From PALSA-555 sp963731625 (lineage in GTDB: Bacteria > Actinomycetota > Acidimicrobiia > IMCC26256 > PALSA-555), in assembly GCA_963731625.1 (NCBI GenBank), contig CAVSWH010000004.1, positions 248,001 through 312,000 of the forward strand: DNA of 64,000 bases, written 5' to 3'. Made by a program: the position numbers and the translations under genes. Under the pieces are notes generated by a model. It saw nothing but the letters and a program-made list of their open reading frames with translations, searched no databases and was not told the origin of the DNA. The first letter of the stretch is position 1. Every line of letters starts with the position of its first letter. This document shows, piece by piece, positions 11,195 through 21,294 of the stretch.

Positions 11195-11590
11195 TCACCC
11201 TCGTACGCGCGCTGAAGGCGCGAGCGCGTCGCTCACCACGGTGACGAGGGCATGGACGCGTCGCCGGGCGCGCCGATCCGACGCGCGGCCGAGCACGCCC
11301 GCCTCCAGCTCGACGCGGCTCGCGAGCCCACCGGAAGCGGCACGATAGAAGCGGCGTCGGATGCAGCCGGCGACGAGGAGCTCGTCCCCCTCGTCGATCT
11401 GCTCGGCCCACGCTGGCGGATCCCACACCGCGACGGGGACCGACGTCGCCGGCGGCCCGAGGCTGTGGGTGCGCAGCGCGAACGACGCGAGCCGGGTGCC
11501 GGACGCCAGGTGACGCACCTCCGGGGGGCCTGAGGCCACGCCGCGCACCACGGCGAGGTTGAGGGTGGATGGGGACTCGTGCTCGGACAT
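11195..11590 (-). CDS. Single-stranded DNA-binding protein-like OB-fold protein
   Basis: A 131-residue protein resembling bacterial SSB. It starts with strand-like LNLAVVRGVASGPPEVR, then GTRLASFALRTHS, VPVAVWDPPAWAEQI and GDELLVAGCIRRRFYR, the order of OB-fold strands in SSB. It lacks the long Gly/Pro tail and acidic DDDIPF-type tip used by housekeeping SSB to recruit partners, so it looks like the paralogous, shorter SSB found in many actinobacteria. ATG start at 11590. Whether it serves repair, competence or something else is not visible. Confidence 0.72.
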   Translation of the reverse strand: MSEHESPSTLNLAVVRGVASGPPEVRHLASGTRLASFALRTHSLGPPATSVPVAVWDPPAWAEQIDEGDELLVAGCIRRRFYRAASGGLASRVELEAGVLGRASDRRARRRVHALVTVVSDALAPSARVRG

Positions 11591-11679
11591 CGCTTCCTCC
11601 CGCTGGACGTGGCCGGAACGGCCGGCGTGGGGGAAGGGCGGGGGGAAGCTCGATCGAGTTGTACCGCGGGGCTGCGACG

Positions 11680-12546
11680 TCAGCCGAGCGCGGCCTCACG
11701 GGCCGTGACGTCGGCGAACTGCGGGTCGTGCGCCGCGATGCGGGCGAAGAGGGCGCGGGCCCGCGTGTGGTTGCCGGCCCGCTCCTCGAGGTCGGCGAGG
11801 GCGTACCAGAGACGCAGGTGATATGCCTGGGGCCGCTTCACCGAGCCGGCTTTGCGCGACAGGAGCGCGATCGCCTCGTTCAGCTCACCCTGGTCGGCCA
11901 GTGCGCCGGCGGCCACGATGCGGCCCTCGGTGACGAGCTCGGCTGACGGCGACGCCGCCGAGAGCTCCTCCCAGAGCCCGGCGACCTTGGCCCAGCGGTG
12001 CTGGGCGCGGAAGCAGTCCATGAGGACGGGATGCTGCTCGACGGACCCGGTGAGCCCGATGAACGTCTCGAGCTCCTTCGCCGCCCGGTGGTAGTTCCCC
12101 AGCCGGTACTCGGTCAGGCCGAGGAGCTCCCGGACGCTGGCGGCCGTCGGCACCGCGTCCCGGAGCTCGCGCAGGGGACGGAGCGCCTCCCCGTCGCGGT
12201 CGTGATCGAAGTCGTCGGCGGCCCGCGTCAGCAGCGCAACGAGCCGAGGACCGCGCCGGCCCCCGAGCCCCCGGACCTCACGCTCGACGTCTTCGGGCGG
12301 TCGGCGTCGCAGGTGGTGCCGGTCGCTGCGCCGCCGATCGGACGCCCCGCGCTTCGCACTCGCCGAGGAGGACGGCGGTCGACCAGTGACGCGGTACCGC
12401 GCTGAGGGTCGCGGCGGACGCGCCGGGTCGTCGGGCCGACGCTCGCGGGGCGGCGTTCGGGGCGGACCCCATGGGCCGAAGCCGCCTTCGGCGCGGTTCG
12501 GCGGCGGACGCCGCGGTTTTCGATCGTCCTTGCGCGGCTTGGGCAT
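11680..12546 (-). CDS. Tetratricopeptide repeat protein with basic, proline-rich N-terminus
   Basis: A 288-residue protein in two parts. The first 100 or so residues are low-complexity and strongly basic (MPKPRKDDRKPRRPPP, many Arg/Pro/Gly), probably disordered and possibly nucleic-acid binding. The remainder is helical TPR-like: ASVRELLGLTEYRLGNYHRAA, AHRWAKVAGLWEELS, EAIALLSRKAG, ALADLEERAGNHTRARALF. ATG 12546 was chosen over the open frame extending toward 5S because the lysine/arginine tail starts there. It follows the rRNA operon terminator hairpin. Such a gene commonly sits in actinobacterial tyrS/tlyA neighbourhoods. Function unknown. Confidence 0.75.
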   Translation of the reverse strand: MPKPRKDDRKPRRPPPNRAEGGFGPWGPPRTPPRERRPDDPARPPRPSARYRVTGRPPSSSASAKRGASDRRRSDRHHLRRRPPEDVEREVRGLGGRRGPRLVALLTRAADDFDHDRDGEALRPLRELRDAVPTAASVRELLGLTEYRLGNYHRAAKELETFIGLTGSVEQHPVLMDCFRAQHRWAKVAGLWEELSAASPSAELVTEGRIVAAGALADQGELNEAIALLSRKAGSVKRPQAYHLRLWYALADLEERAGNHTRARALFARIAAHDPQFADVTAREAALG

Positions 12547-12582
12547 AGACAGACGAGGGTATCGGCGACCCCGAACGCGACA

Positions 12583-12623
12583 GAGCGCCTCAACGCGGTG
12601 CGAGTAGCACGCGCGAGGCGCTC
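12583..12623 (-). terminator. Candidate rRNA operon terminator hairpin
   Basis: Downstream of 5S the minus strand holds GAGCGCCTC and, about 23 nt later, its exact complement GAGGCGCTC, with a further inner GTGC/GCAC pairing. This is a long stable hairpin starting about 12 nt after 5S. There is no U-tract after it, which is usual for high-GC actinobacteria. It also lies just upstream of the TPR gene start at 12546. Confidence 0.6.
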
Positions 12624-12634
12624 GTCCGAAGAAA

Positions 12635-12752
12635 GCCCGGCGGCGACCTACTCTCCCGGGGAGTTTCCCCCCAAGTACCATCGGCGCTGGCGGTCTTCAC
12701 TGCCGTGTTCGGAATGGGAACGGGTGTTTCCCCGCCGCTGTGGCCACCGGAA
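12635..12752 (-). rRNA. rrf: 5S ribosomal RNA
   Basis: About 118 nt. On the minus strand the molecule opens near CCGGTGGCCACAGCGGCGGG, contains the conserved CCCGTTCCCATTCCGAACACG loop region (CCATTCCGAAC) and GATGGTACT, and closes with GGAGAGTAGGTCGCCGCCGG, whose end pairs with the start to form helix I. It is the third member of the 16S-23S-5S operon. Ends are estimated to within a few nucleotides. Confidence 0.93.
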
Positions 12753-12772
12753 CATCACGATTCTCAACGGGA

Positions 12773-12800
12773 GCGTTGAGAGCCCCAGAGCGAGCACGAG
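12773..12800 (-). other. 3' half of the 23S precursor processing stem
   Basis: This 28-nt segment downstream of 23S is complementary, with two mismatches, to 17788-17815 just upstream of 23S. An inner match (12808-12816 with 17763-17771) brings the pairing close to the mature ends. Together they form the long duplex expected to be cut by RNase III to release pre-23S rRNA. Confidence 0.75.
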
Positions 12801-12944
12801 CGCAGAACAAGAAGAACCCAAGCCCTCGGCCGATTAGTACCGGTCGGCTGAACACGTTGCCGTGCGTACACCTCCGGCCTATCAACCTGGTGGTCTACCA
12901 GGGGCCTTACCCGGTTAACCCGGTGGGAGACCTCATCTCGAGGC

Positions 12945-12978
<34 letters not shown>

Positions 12979-13257
12979 CTTCCGCAGGTCGCCAACCAGC
13001 CGTGCTCTTGGCAGAACAACTGGCACACGAGAGCTGCGTCCGTCCCGGTCCTCTCGTACTAGGGACAGCTCCCCTCAAGTCTCCTCCGCCCACAGTGGAT
13101 AGGGACCGACACATTTGTTGCTCCGCCGCGACCACAGGTCGCGTCGGGGCCAGGTCATTTCTGCCTGGCTCTGCATGTCGCCATGCAGGTCGGACCATCT
13201 CTTCACCGCACCTCCAGGTGCGATGTCCGGCATATGGTCTCTGAGGATTCTCGACGC

Positions 13258-13740
13258 TCACCTTCGGTGTACTCGTCGATAGCGCCCCCCACCGTTCATC
13301 GTGAGGGCTCGCGATCGGAGGACATCGAAGCCTGAGATCTGCCGGTGCTCGCCTCGCTCCATCGCGTGAACGATGGCCGCGAATGTGACGAACTCGGCGT
13401 GTTTGGAGCTCAGGAGCGGCTGCGCTTCGAAGAAGGGAATCACGTGATCGAGGAGATCGCGCCGTCGGCGGACCACGAAGACCAGCGTGGTGTCGCGTGA
13501 ACCACGGTGGTTCTCCTGGATCCGACCACAGCCGAGCCTTCGCTGGAGCAGGTCGAGGACCTGCCGACGCTCCGGACTCTGGCTGACGTGAAACTCAGGG
13601 ACCAGCTGCCAACCGGCACGGGTCCCGTCGTTTCGACATACGGCGACGTGAAAGCTTCCCTCTCCGTCGACGAAGCCGGCTAAGTAGGCGTCGAGCCTTT
13701 CCTGCTGATTGTCCGCACCGGTCGGTTTGTCACTGCGCAC
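13258..13740 (-). CDS. LAGLIDADG homing endonuclease of intron 1 (single-motif type)
   Basis: About 160 residues from GTG 13740; a longer frame to TTG 13863 only translates ribozyme core. The motif YLAGFVDGEGSFHV lies near residues 19-32, with the acidic metal ligands (D, E) in place. One motif and about 160 residues match I-CreI-type endonucleases that act as homodimers, and I-CreI (YLAGFVDGDGS) cuts the same L2593 site. Further family features are WQLVPEFHVSQS, LGCGRIQEN and VIPFFEAQPLL. The N-terminal residues DNQQERL are encoded by the P7 strand of the ribozyme, so protein and RNA sequences overlap. It is clearly related to the intron 2 protein. Confidence 0.88.
   Translation of the reverse strand: MRSDKPTGADNQQERLDAYLAGFVDGEGSFHVAVCRNDGTRAGWQLVPEFHVSQSPERRQVLDLLQRRLGCGRIQENHRGSRDTTLVFVVRRRRDLLDHVIPFFEAQPLLSSKHAEFVTFAAIVHAMERGEHRQISGFDVLRSRALTMNGGGRYRRVHRR
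13689..13734 (-). repeat. Intron core repeat, copy in intron 1
   Basis: This 46-nt block covering the P7/P3 core of intron 1 matches 15543-15588 in intron 3 at 45 of 46 positions. Such identity is far greater than elsewhere between the two introns and suggests recent common ancestry or gene conversion. Confidence 0.9.
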
Positions 13741-13906
13741 GCTCGCACCCAACCATGAGGTTTGGGACGCACGCAGTACCGCCGGATGCTCGGAGTTTCC
13801 AGCATTTAGCCGAATTTCAAGACAGCGCGGTTCGTGCACTTGATCAGGTCGATTATCAATCAAGTTGCTTCCACTGTCTCGCGACGTTCTAAACCCAGCT
13901 CGCGTA

Positions 13907-13940
<34 letters not shown>

Positions 13941-13950
13941 GATGCTTCAC

Positions 13951-13989
<39 letters not shown>

Positions 13990-14176
13990 TGCCGTCGATG
14001 TGGACTCTTGGGCAAGATAAGCCTGTTATCCCCGGGGTACCTTTTATCCGTTAATCGACCGCGCTTCCACATGCCACGGCCGGGTCACTAAGCCCTGCTT
14101 TCGCACCTGCTCGACTTGTTTGTCTCGCAGTCAAGCTCCCTTGTGTCTTTGCACTCGACGCCTGATGGCCGACCAG

Positions 14177-14211
<35 letters not shown>

Positions 14212-14501
14212 GGGAGGCGACCGCCCCAGTCAAACTACCCACCTGACGCTGTCCCCGACCCGGATAACGGGCCTGGGTTAGAGCCTCAATACGTGAAGGG
14301 TGGTATTTCAAGGTTGTCTCCACCGAGGCTAACGCCCCAGCTTCCCAGACTCCCACCTATCCTACACAGCACGTACCGAAACCCAACATCAAACTGTAGT
14401 AAAGGTCCACGGGGTCTTTCCGTCCTACTGCGGGAAACGAGCATCTTTACTCGTCGTGCAATTTCGCCGGGTCTCTGGTTGAGACAGTAGCCAAGTCGTT
14501 G

Positions 14502-14545
<44 letters not shown>

Positions 14546-14552
14546 GATTCTG

Positions 14553-15185
14553 TTACTTGAGTGACCGGCCGGGTGGCGAACCCTGGCCGGCGGGCTGAAC
14601 GTCGCCGCCAGCCTCCCTGCGTCGCCACAGGGATCGGACCATCTCATCCTCTTCCCGCGAGGTGGTGAAGAGGGTCGGCGTATGGCCTCTGAGGATTCTC
14701 AACGCGGCGGATGGTTTGCGGAAGTTCATCGTCTCGGTGATCTCCGCGATTTCGGCCAGCCCCTCAAACGAGAGGTGACGGCGGAGACGCATGAGCTCGA
14801 TGATCCGAGCGAACTTCTCGAAATTCTCTCGCTTCGCGGTTCGCAATGGGTTCGCCTCGAAGAACGGCACGATCGTGCACCGCAAGTCCTCCAGCCGATG
14901 AACGCTGTAGACGAAGAGGTCCTCGCGGTGGTTGTCTCGTCTGCGGTTGCGATAGACGCGCCCGCAGCCGAAGCGCTGCGCCAGGTCTTCGAGCACGTGC
15001 GCACTTGAGGCGCCCTGGACGACAAGGAATTTCGGTTGCACTTGCCATCCGAGCGTCATTGTGCGGTTCCGCTGGATGGGACAGCTGAAACAGCCTTCCC
15101 CATCCACGAACCCGACAATCCATGCGTCGGTGTTGAGTCTTTCCTGCTGGTTTTCCGCACTGCGCGCATTGTCACTGCCGTGCAT
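14553..15185 (-). CDS. LAGLIDADG homing endonuclease of intron 2 (single-motif type)
   Basis: A 210-residue open frame from ATG 15185. The motif WIVGFVDGEGCF is at residues 22-33; downstream are GWQVQPKFLVVQ, RFGCGRVYRN, TIVPFFEANPLR and LSFEGLAEIAEI, all parallel to the intron 1 protein and to LAGLIDADG endonucleases in bacterial 23S introns. The frame starts before the P7 strand (ENQQERL is ribozyme core) and continues through the 3' core (ALRILRG comes from the second P7 strand), stopping 7 nt short of the 3' splice site. The last 45 or so residues may therefore be non-functional read-through. Product predicted to cut intronless 23S near 1931. Confidence 0.87.
   Translation of the reverse strand: MHGSDNARSAENQQERLNTDAWIVGFVDGEGCFSCPIQRNRTMTLGWQVQPKFLVVQGASSAHVLEDLAQRFGCGRVYRNRRRDNHREDLFVYSVHRLEDLRCTIVPFFEANPLRTAKRENFEKFARIIELMRLRRHLSFEGLAEIAEITETMNFRKPSAALRILRGHTPTLFTTSREEDEMVRSLWRRREAGGDVQPAGQGSPPGRSLK
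14681..14700 (-). repeat. Intron 3' core repeat (introns 2 and 3)
   Basis: The 20-nt block at 14681-14700 recurs exactly at 15421-15440. It is the second P7 strand and flanking joint of the ribozyme; intron 1 has the near match GAATCCTCAGAGACCATA at 13233-13252. Confidence 0.9.
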
Positions 15186-15328
15186 GGCGGCACCCTAAAG
15201 AATGGGTGCGACACCCGCGCACGGCGAGTAGCCCGCAGATACACCGGGTTTTCCAGCATATAGCCGACTGCGCATCCCGTAGTCACCTACGGGAGGGGCA
15301 GCGCCCCCTGCCTGCTGGGGGCTTCCCT

Positions 15329-15348
15329 ACCTTAGGACCGTTATAGTT
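15329..15348 (-). other. 20-nt 23S micro-exon (E. coli 1912-1931) between introns 3 and 2
   Basis: The sequence AACTATAACGGTCCTAAGGT is exactly 23S positions 1912-1931, flanked on both sides by intron. It contains the helix 69 loop (positions 1915 and 1917, pseudouridylated in bacteria) and C1920, the TlyA target, at 15340. It must be joined by two separate splicing events. Confidence 0.92.
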
Positions 15349-15706
15349 CACGGATTCCCCATGTCGCCATGGGGCGTGGACCATATCTTCATCCCTCAGC
15401 TTCAACGAGGGAGCTCCGCGTATGGCCTCTGAGGATTCTCGGCGAATGCTTCCGGGCGCTGCGTGTCGCGACGACCGAGGTCTGAAGCTCCTCGGTCATG
15501 GCGGGGAGGGCTTGTTAGCCGACTCCCGCAGCTCCTCGCTTTCGTCGAGCCTTTCCTGCTGATTGTCCGCACCGGTCGGATTGTCACTCGTTGGCGCGTA
15601 CCGATACGAGGGGTACGCCACCACGAGTACCGCCGGATACCCGGGGTTTCCAGCATTTAGCGGAGTTTGTTCCCGGGGGTTACCCCCCGAGAGCCGCAAT
15701 GTCCTT
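15349..15706 (-). mobile_element. Group I intron 3, site about L1911, without an endonuclease gene
   Basis: A 358-nt insert between GGCCGT (ending 15707) and AACTATAACGG (starting 15348), after 23S U1911. It begins AAGGAC and ends in G. The guide GCGGCT (15697-15692) pairs with exon GGCCGU, with U-G at the splice site and a 9-nt P1 loop. The core blocks GCTAAATGCTGGAAA, ATCCGGCGGTACTCG, the 46-nt P7 block (15543-15588) and the 3' core (15421-15440) are all present, so the ribozyme looks intact. Where the other introns carry an endonuclease, about 85 nt remain; the DNQQERL codons persist because they are core, but no LAGLIDADG motif follows. Confidence 0.9.
15543..15588 (-). repeat. Intron core repeat, copy in intron 3
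   Basis: Matches 13689-13734 of intron 1 at 45 of 46 positions (single T/A difference near position 38). It spans the 5' P7 strand and adjoining core. Confidence 0.9.
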
Positions 15707-16560
15707 ACGGCCGCCGTTTACCGGGGCTTAGGTTCAGGGCTTCGCCTTGCGGCTAACCCTTCCCCGTAACCTTCCGGCACCGGGCAGGCGTCAGTGCGTA
15801 TACGTCGTCTTGCGACTTAGCACGCACCTGTGTTTTTAGTAAACAGTCGCTTGGCCCTGGTCTCTGCGGCCTCCTCGAGCTCGGGACGCGAAGTCCGTCA
15901 CCCTACTGAGGCCCCCCTTCTTCCGAAGTTACGGGGGTAATTTGCCGAGTTCCTTAACCAGAGTTATCCCGATCGCCTTCGTATTCTCTACGTGCCCACC
16001 TGAGTCGGTTTGGGGTACGGGCACCGTGTGAACTCGCTAGGGGCTTTTCTAGGCAGCATGGGATCAGTCACTTCACCTGAAGCGGTTCGGCATCGCATCT
16101 CGGGGTTGTGACCGGCGGATTTACCTACCGGCCCCCCTAACTGCTTGCTCCGGGATATCCAACACCCGGTAGACCTACCCTCCTGCGTCCCCCCATCGCT
16201 CCCCGCCGGCGCACGTGACGGGTTCGCCCCGAAGGGCAGCCCCCGGTCGCCTCACCATTGGGGTTGACGCGCACACGGTGGTACAGGAATGTCGACCTGT
16301 TGTGCATCGACTACGTCTTTCGACCTCGCCTTAGCTCCCGACTAACCCTGGGCGGATGAGCCTTCCCCAGGAACCCTTGGGCATTCGGCGGAGGGGTTCC
16401 TCCCCCCTCGTTCGCTACTCATACCGGCATTCGCACTCGACCTCGCTCCACGACCGGTTCTCCGATCGCTTCGCAGCGGGGATCGACGCTCCCCTACCCA
16501 TGCTTACGCATGACGCAGCTTCGGCGCTGTGCTTGAGCCCCGTTAAATTGTCGGCGCAGG

Positions 16561-16632
<72 letters not shown>

Positions 16633-17765
16633 GGCAATCCCACATCCTTTGCCACTGAGCACAGACTTTGGGGCCTTAGCTGGCGTTCTGGGCTGTTTCC
16701 CTCTCGACCATGAAGCTTATCCCCCATGGTCTCACTGCCGTGCTGTGGAGTACCGGCATTCGGAGTTTGGCTGACTTCGGTAAGCTTGTAGGCCCCCTAG
16801 GCCATCCAGTGCTCTACCTCCGGCACTGAACACACGACGCTGCACCTAAATGCATTTCGGGGAGAACCAGCTATAACCGAGTTTGCTTGGCCTTTCACCC
16901 CTATCCACAGGTCATCCCCCAAGTTTTCAACCTTGGTGGGTTCGGCCCTCCACGAGGTCTTACCCTCGCTTCAGCCTGCCCATGGATAGATCACTCGGCT
17001 TCGGGTCTACCGCTCGCGACTGAACGCCCCATTCAGACTCGCTTTCGCTCCGGCTCCCCCTCTCGGGTTAACCTAGCCACGAACGGTAACTCGCCGGCTC
17101 ATTCTTCAAAAGGCACGCCATCACAAAGCAAGCTTTGCTCTGACTGCTTGTAAGCCAACGGTTTCAGGTTCTATTTCACTCCCCTCCCGGGGTACTTTTC
17201 ACCCTTCCCTCACGGTACTCGTGCACTATCGGTCGCCAGCGTGTACTTAGCCTTACGAGGTGGTCCTCGCTAATTCGTACGGGCTTTCCCAGATCCCGCA
17301 CTACTTGGGAACACCACCGGGAGGCCATTCAAGGTTCGTGTACGGGGCCGTTACCCTCTGTGGCGCGCCTTTCCAGAGCGCTTCCACTCCTCGATGGCTT
17401 TATAACTCCCTGAAGGGTCTGCCGTCCCTTCTGGCGGGTCCCACGACCCCGTCGCAGCATCGCCGGCAGGCTGTACCACTACGACGGTTTGGGCTCTTCC
17501 CGTTTCGCTCGCCGCTACTCGGGGAGTCGCGGTTGCTTTCCATTCCTCAGGGTACTGAGATGTTTCAGTTCCCCCGGTTCCCTCCACTGCCGTATGTGTT
17601 CGGGCAGCAGTGACTGGGCATGACCCCAGCCGGGTTTCCCCATTCGGATATCCACGGATCAATGCTTGGTCGGCAGCTCCCCGTGGCTTTTCGCAGCCAC
17701 CCACGTCCTTCATCGGCATCTGGCGCCAAGGCATCCACCGTTGGCTCTTCATAGCTTGGGATTTC

Positions 17766-19590
<1,825 letters not shown>

Positions 19591-20035
19591 TCTCGTCTCC
19601 GGCCGGCAGAGCCGTTCGGGGACGGAGATCGGAGAGTCGCTCGGGAGGGCCACTGAGCCCATCGAGCGACAACACGACCCGTTGCCTGGCGGCAACTGGC
19701 CGTGTGGAATTGCAGTGACACCCGCGTCGATGAGACGCGGGCGCCCGCACTGGCTATGGCGTCACTGTTCCGTTTTCAAGGAGCGGTTGGCGAGGCACGC
19801 GCCGAGTGGCGGCGGTTGGCCTCGACTCTTTGAGGACACGCTCGGCGGCCGGTTCAGCCGGACACTCCACCCGGGTCACAGGCCCCGGTCTCCGACGAGC
19901 TCGTGTCAACCCGTCCGGGGATCGCTCCCTGGGCGGACCCATCACCATACGCACCGTTGAGCGCCCATGCAAGACGGGGCTTCTGGGGCCGGGGTCGGCT
20001 CGGGCGACGCCTCCCCCGCCGGAGCGCAGCCGCGC
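19591..20035 (-). promoter_or_regulatory. rrn: rRNA operon leader and promoter region
   Basis: The roughly 445 bp between tyrS and 16S contain no gene. The best promoter candidate is TTGCAT (19972-19967), 17 bp, TATGGT (19949-19944), which would give a leader of about 350 nt including the processing stem at 19759-19782. A second -35-like TTGACA (19909-19904) has no good -10 at the right distance. I could not identify a convincing boxA antitermination element. Confidence 0.55.
19759..19782 (-). other. 5' half of the 16S precursor processing stem
   Basis: The leader segment at 19759-19782 is complementary to 17909-17930 in the spacer (GCGTCACTGTTCCGTTTT against AAAACGGAACAGTGACGC). The duplex encloses 16S and is the expected RNase III site. 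Confidence 0.8.
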
Positions 20036-21253
20036 TCAGCCGAGGCGGATGCGGACCCATTTCTTGCGGCCCACCTGCAGCAACGCGTCGGCGAGGCCCT
20101 CGACGGGGAGCGCCAGCTCGGGGTCCTCCACCCGCTCGCCGTTCAGGCGCACCCCGCCGCCCTGGATGAGGCGTCGGGCGTCCCGGTTCGAGGTCGCGAG
20201 CCCGGTGTCGTGGAGCACCCGGTCGAGACGCACCGGACCCGGGGGCAGCGCCGCGACGTCGAGGCGGTACTCGGGGACGTCGGTCGGTGTCGCGTGGTCG
20301 CGGAACACGCGGTCGAACTCGGCCTCGGCGGCCTCCCCGGCGGCCTGCCCGTGGTACAGCCCGACGATTGTGCGCGCGAGCAGGCGCTTCGCGTCGACGG
20401 GTGCGAGCTCGCCGGCGCTGAGGCGGCGCGTGACGTCGGTGACGCGGTCCGGGTCCCAGCCCGTCGTGAGCGCGAAGTAGCGCGGCATCAGCGCGTCCGG
20501 CACTGACATGACCTTCCCGAACTGCTCTCCCGGGGGCTCGGTGATCCCCACGTAGTTGCCGAGCGATTTCGACATCTTCTGCACGCCGTCGAGGCCTTCG
20601 AGCAGCGGCATCGTGAGCACGACCTGTCCCTCCTGGCCCTCCTGCTCCTGGAGCGTTCGACCCATGAGGTTGTTGAACAGCTGGTCGGTGCCGCCGAGCT
20701 CGACGTCGGCGTGCACCACGACCGAGTCCCAGCCCTGCAGGAGCGGGTAGAGGAACTCGCTCAGTGAGATCGGCCGGCCGTCCCGGTAGCGCGTCGCGAA
20801 GTCGTCGCGCTCGAGCATGCGTGCCACGGTGGTGCGGGCGCTGAGCCGCAGCACGTCCGCGATGCCCATGTCGCGCAGCCACTCGGAGTTGCGGCGGATC
20901 TCGAGTCGGTCGGGCAGCAGGATCTGCTCGACCTGCTCGACGTAGGTGCGGGCGTGCTGGTCGATCTCCTCCGCCGACAGCGGGGGGCGGGTCGCGCTGC
21001 GTCCGGACGGGTCGCCGAGCTGCGCGGTGAAGTCACCGAGGATGAGGACGGCGAGGTGACCGAGCTCCTGGAACTGGCGCAGCTTGCGCAGCACGACCGC
21101 GAACCCGAGATGGATGTCGGGGGCGGTCGGGTCGATGCCGAGCTTCACGCGCAGTGGCGTCCCCCGCGTGAGCTTGCGGGTGAGGTCGGCCTCGCTGATG
21201 ACGTCGACCGCCCCGGCGGTGAGCACGCGCAGCTGCGTGGCCGGCGCGTCCAT
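20036..21253 (-). CDS. tyrS: Tyrosyl-tRNA synthetase
   Basis: Charges tRNA-Tyr. The 405-residue protein is a class I synthetase with the HIGH-type motif DIHLGF, the tyrosine site GGTDQLFNNLMGR and an intact KMSKS, followed by a C-terminal S4 RNA-binding domain (RLIQGGGVRLNGERVED). The DIHLG and KMSKS forms suggest the TyrZ-like subtype rather than the HVGH/KFGKS subtype. ATG start at 21253. It lies 41 bp downstream of the glycosylase gene, so there is no space for a T-box leader. It is followed by the rRNA operon. Confidence 0.96.
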   Translation of the reverse strand: MDAPATQLRVLTAGAVDVISEADLTRKLTRGTPLRVKLGIDPTAPDIHLGFAVVLRKLRQFQELGHLAVLILGDFTAQLGDPSGRSATRPPLSAEEIDQHARTYVEQVEQILLPDRLEIRRNSEWLRDMGIADVLRLSARTTVARMLERDDFATRYRDGRPISLSEFLYPLLQGWDSVVVHADVELGGTDQLFNNLMGRTLQEQEGQEGQVVLTMPLLEGLDGVQKMSKSLGNYVGITEPPGEQFGKVMSVPDALMPRYFALTTGWDPDRVTDVTRRLSAGELAPVDAKRLLARTIVGLYHGQAAGEAAEAEFDRVFRDHATPTDVPEYRLDVAALPPGPVRLDRVLHDTGLATSNRDARRLIQGGGVRLNGERVEDPELALPVEGLADALLQVGRKKWVRIRLG

Positions 21254-21294
21254 CGAACGAAGGTAGCAAGGGCCGACGCCCGCGATGCGGGTTC

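Larger units (their letters stand above)
13110..13872 (-). mobile_element. Group I intron 1, site L2593, with LAGLIDADG endonuclease gene
   Basis: The exon sequence GAGACAGT at 13873 stops matching 23S and resumes with TCGGTCCC at 13109; joining them restores the normal 23S sequence after position 2592/2593. The 763-nt insert begins GGAAGC and ends in G, the omega G rule. An internal guide GCTGTC (13826-13821) pairs perfectly with exon GACAGU, including the U-G wobble at the splice site. Core blocks GCTAAATGCTGGAAA, GGACAATCAGCAGGAAAG and GAATCCTCAGAGACCATA are shared with the other two introns. L2593 is the site of the Chlamydomonas chloroplast intron encoding I-CreI. The endonuclease gene lies between the two P7 strands, in the P8 region. 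Confidence 0.93.
14546..15328 (-). mobile_element. Group I intron 2, site about L1931, with LAGLIDADG endonuclease gene
   Basis: A 783-nt insert between 23S CCTAAGGT (ending 15329) and AGCGAAATTCC (starting 14545). A guide CGCTGCC (15303-15297) pairs GCC with exon GGU, U-G at the splice point, and CGCU with the 3' exon AGCG (P10), placing the site after U1931. However the last intron base would then be C, not the near-invariant G; shifting two bases (14544-15326) gives a terminal G but loses the U-G pair. An AG repeated at both junctions makes both readings possible. A perfect hairpin with a GUGA tetraloop (15276-15293) is a good P2. The P7 and P3 blocks match introns 1 and 3. Confidence 0.92.

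Noticed and set aside
15496..15699. A 67-codon minus-strand frame inside intron 3 containing DNQQERL
   Set aside because: The recognisable residues are encoded by ribozyme core; no LAGLIDADG motif follows, so I regard it as intron sequence and not as a gene.
20022..20037. Hairpin GAGCGC/GCGCTC at the tyrS stop as a terminator
   Set aside because: Six pairs only, overlaps the stop codon and lacks a U-tract; such pairs arise often by chance at this GC content.
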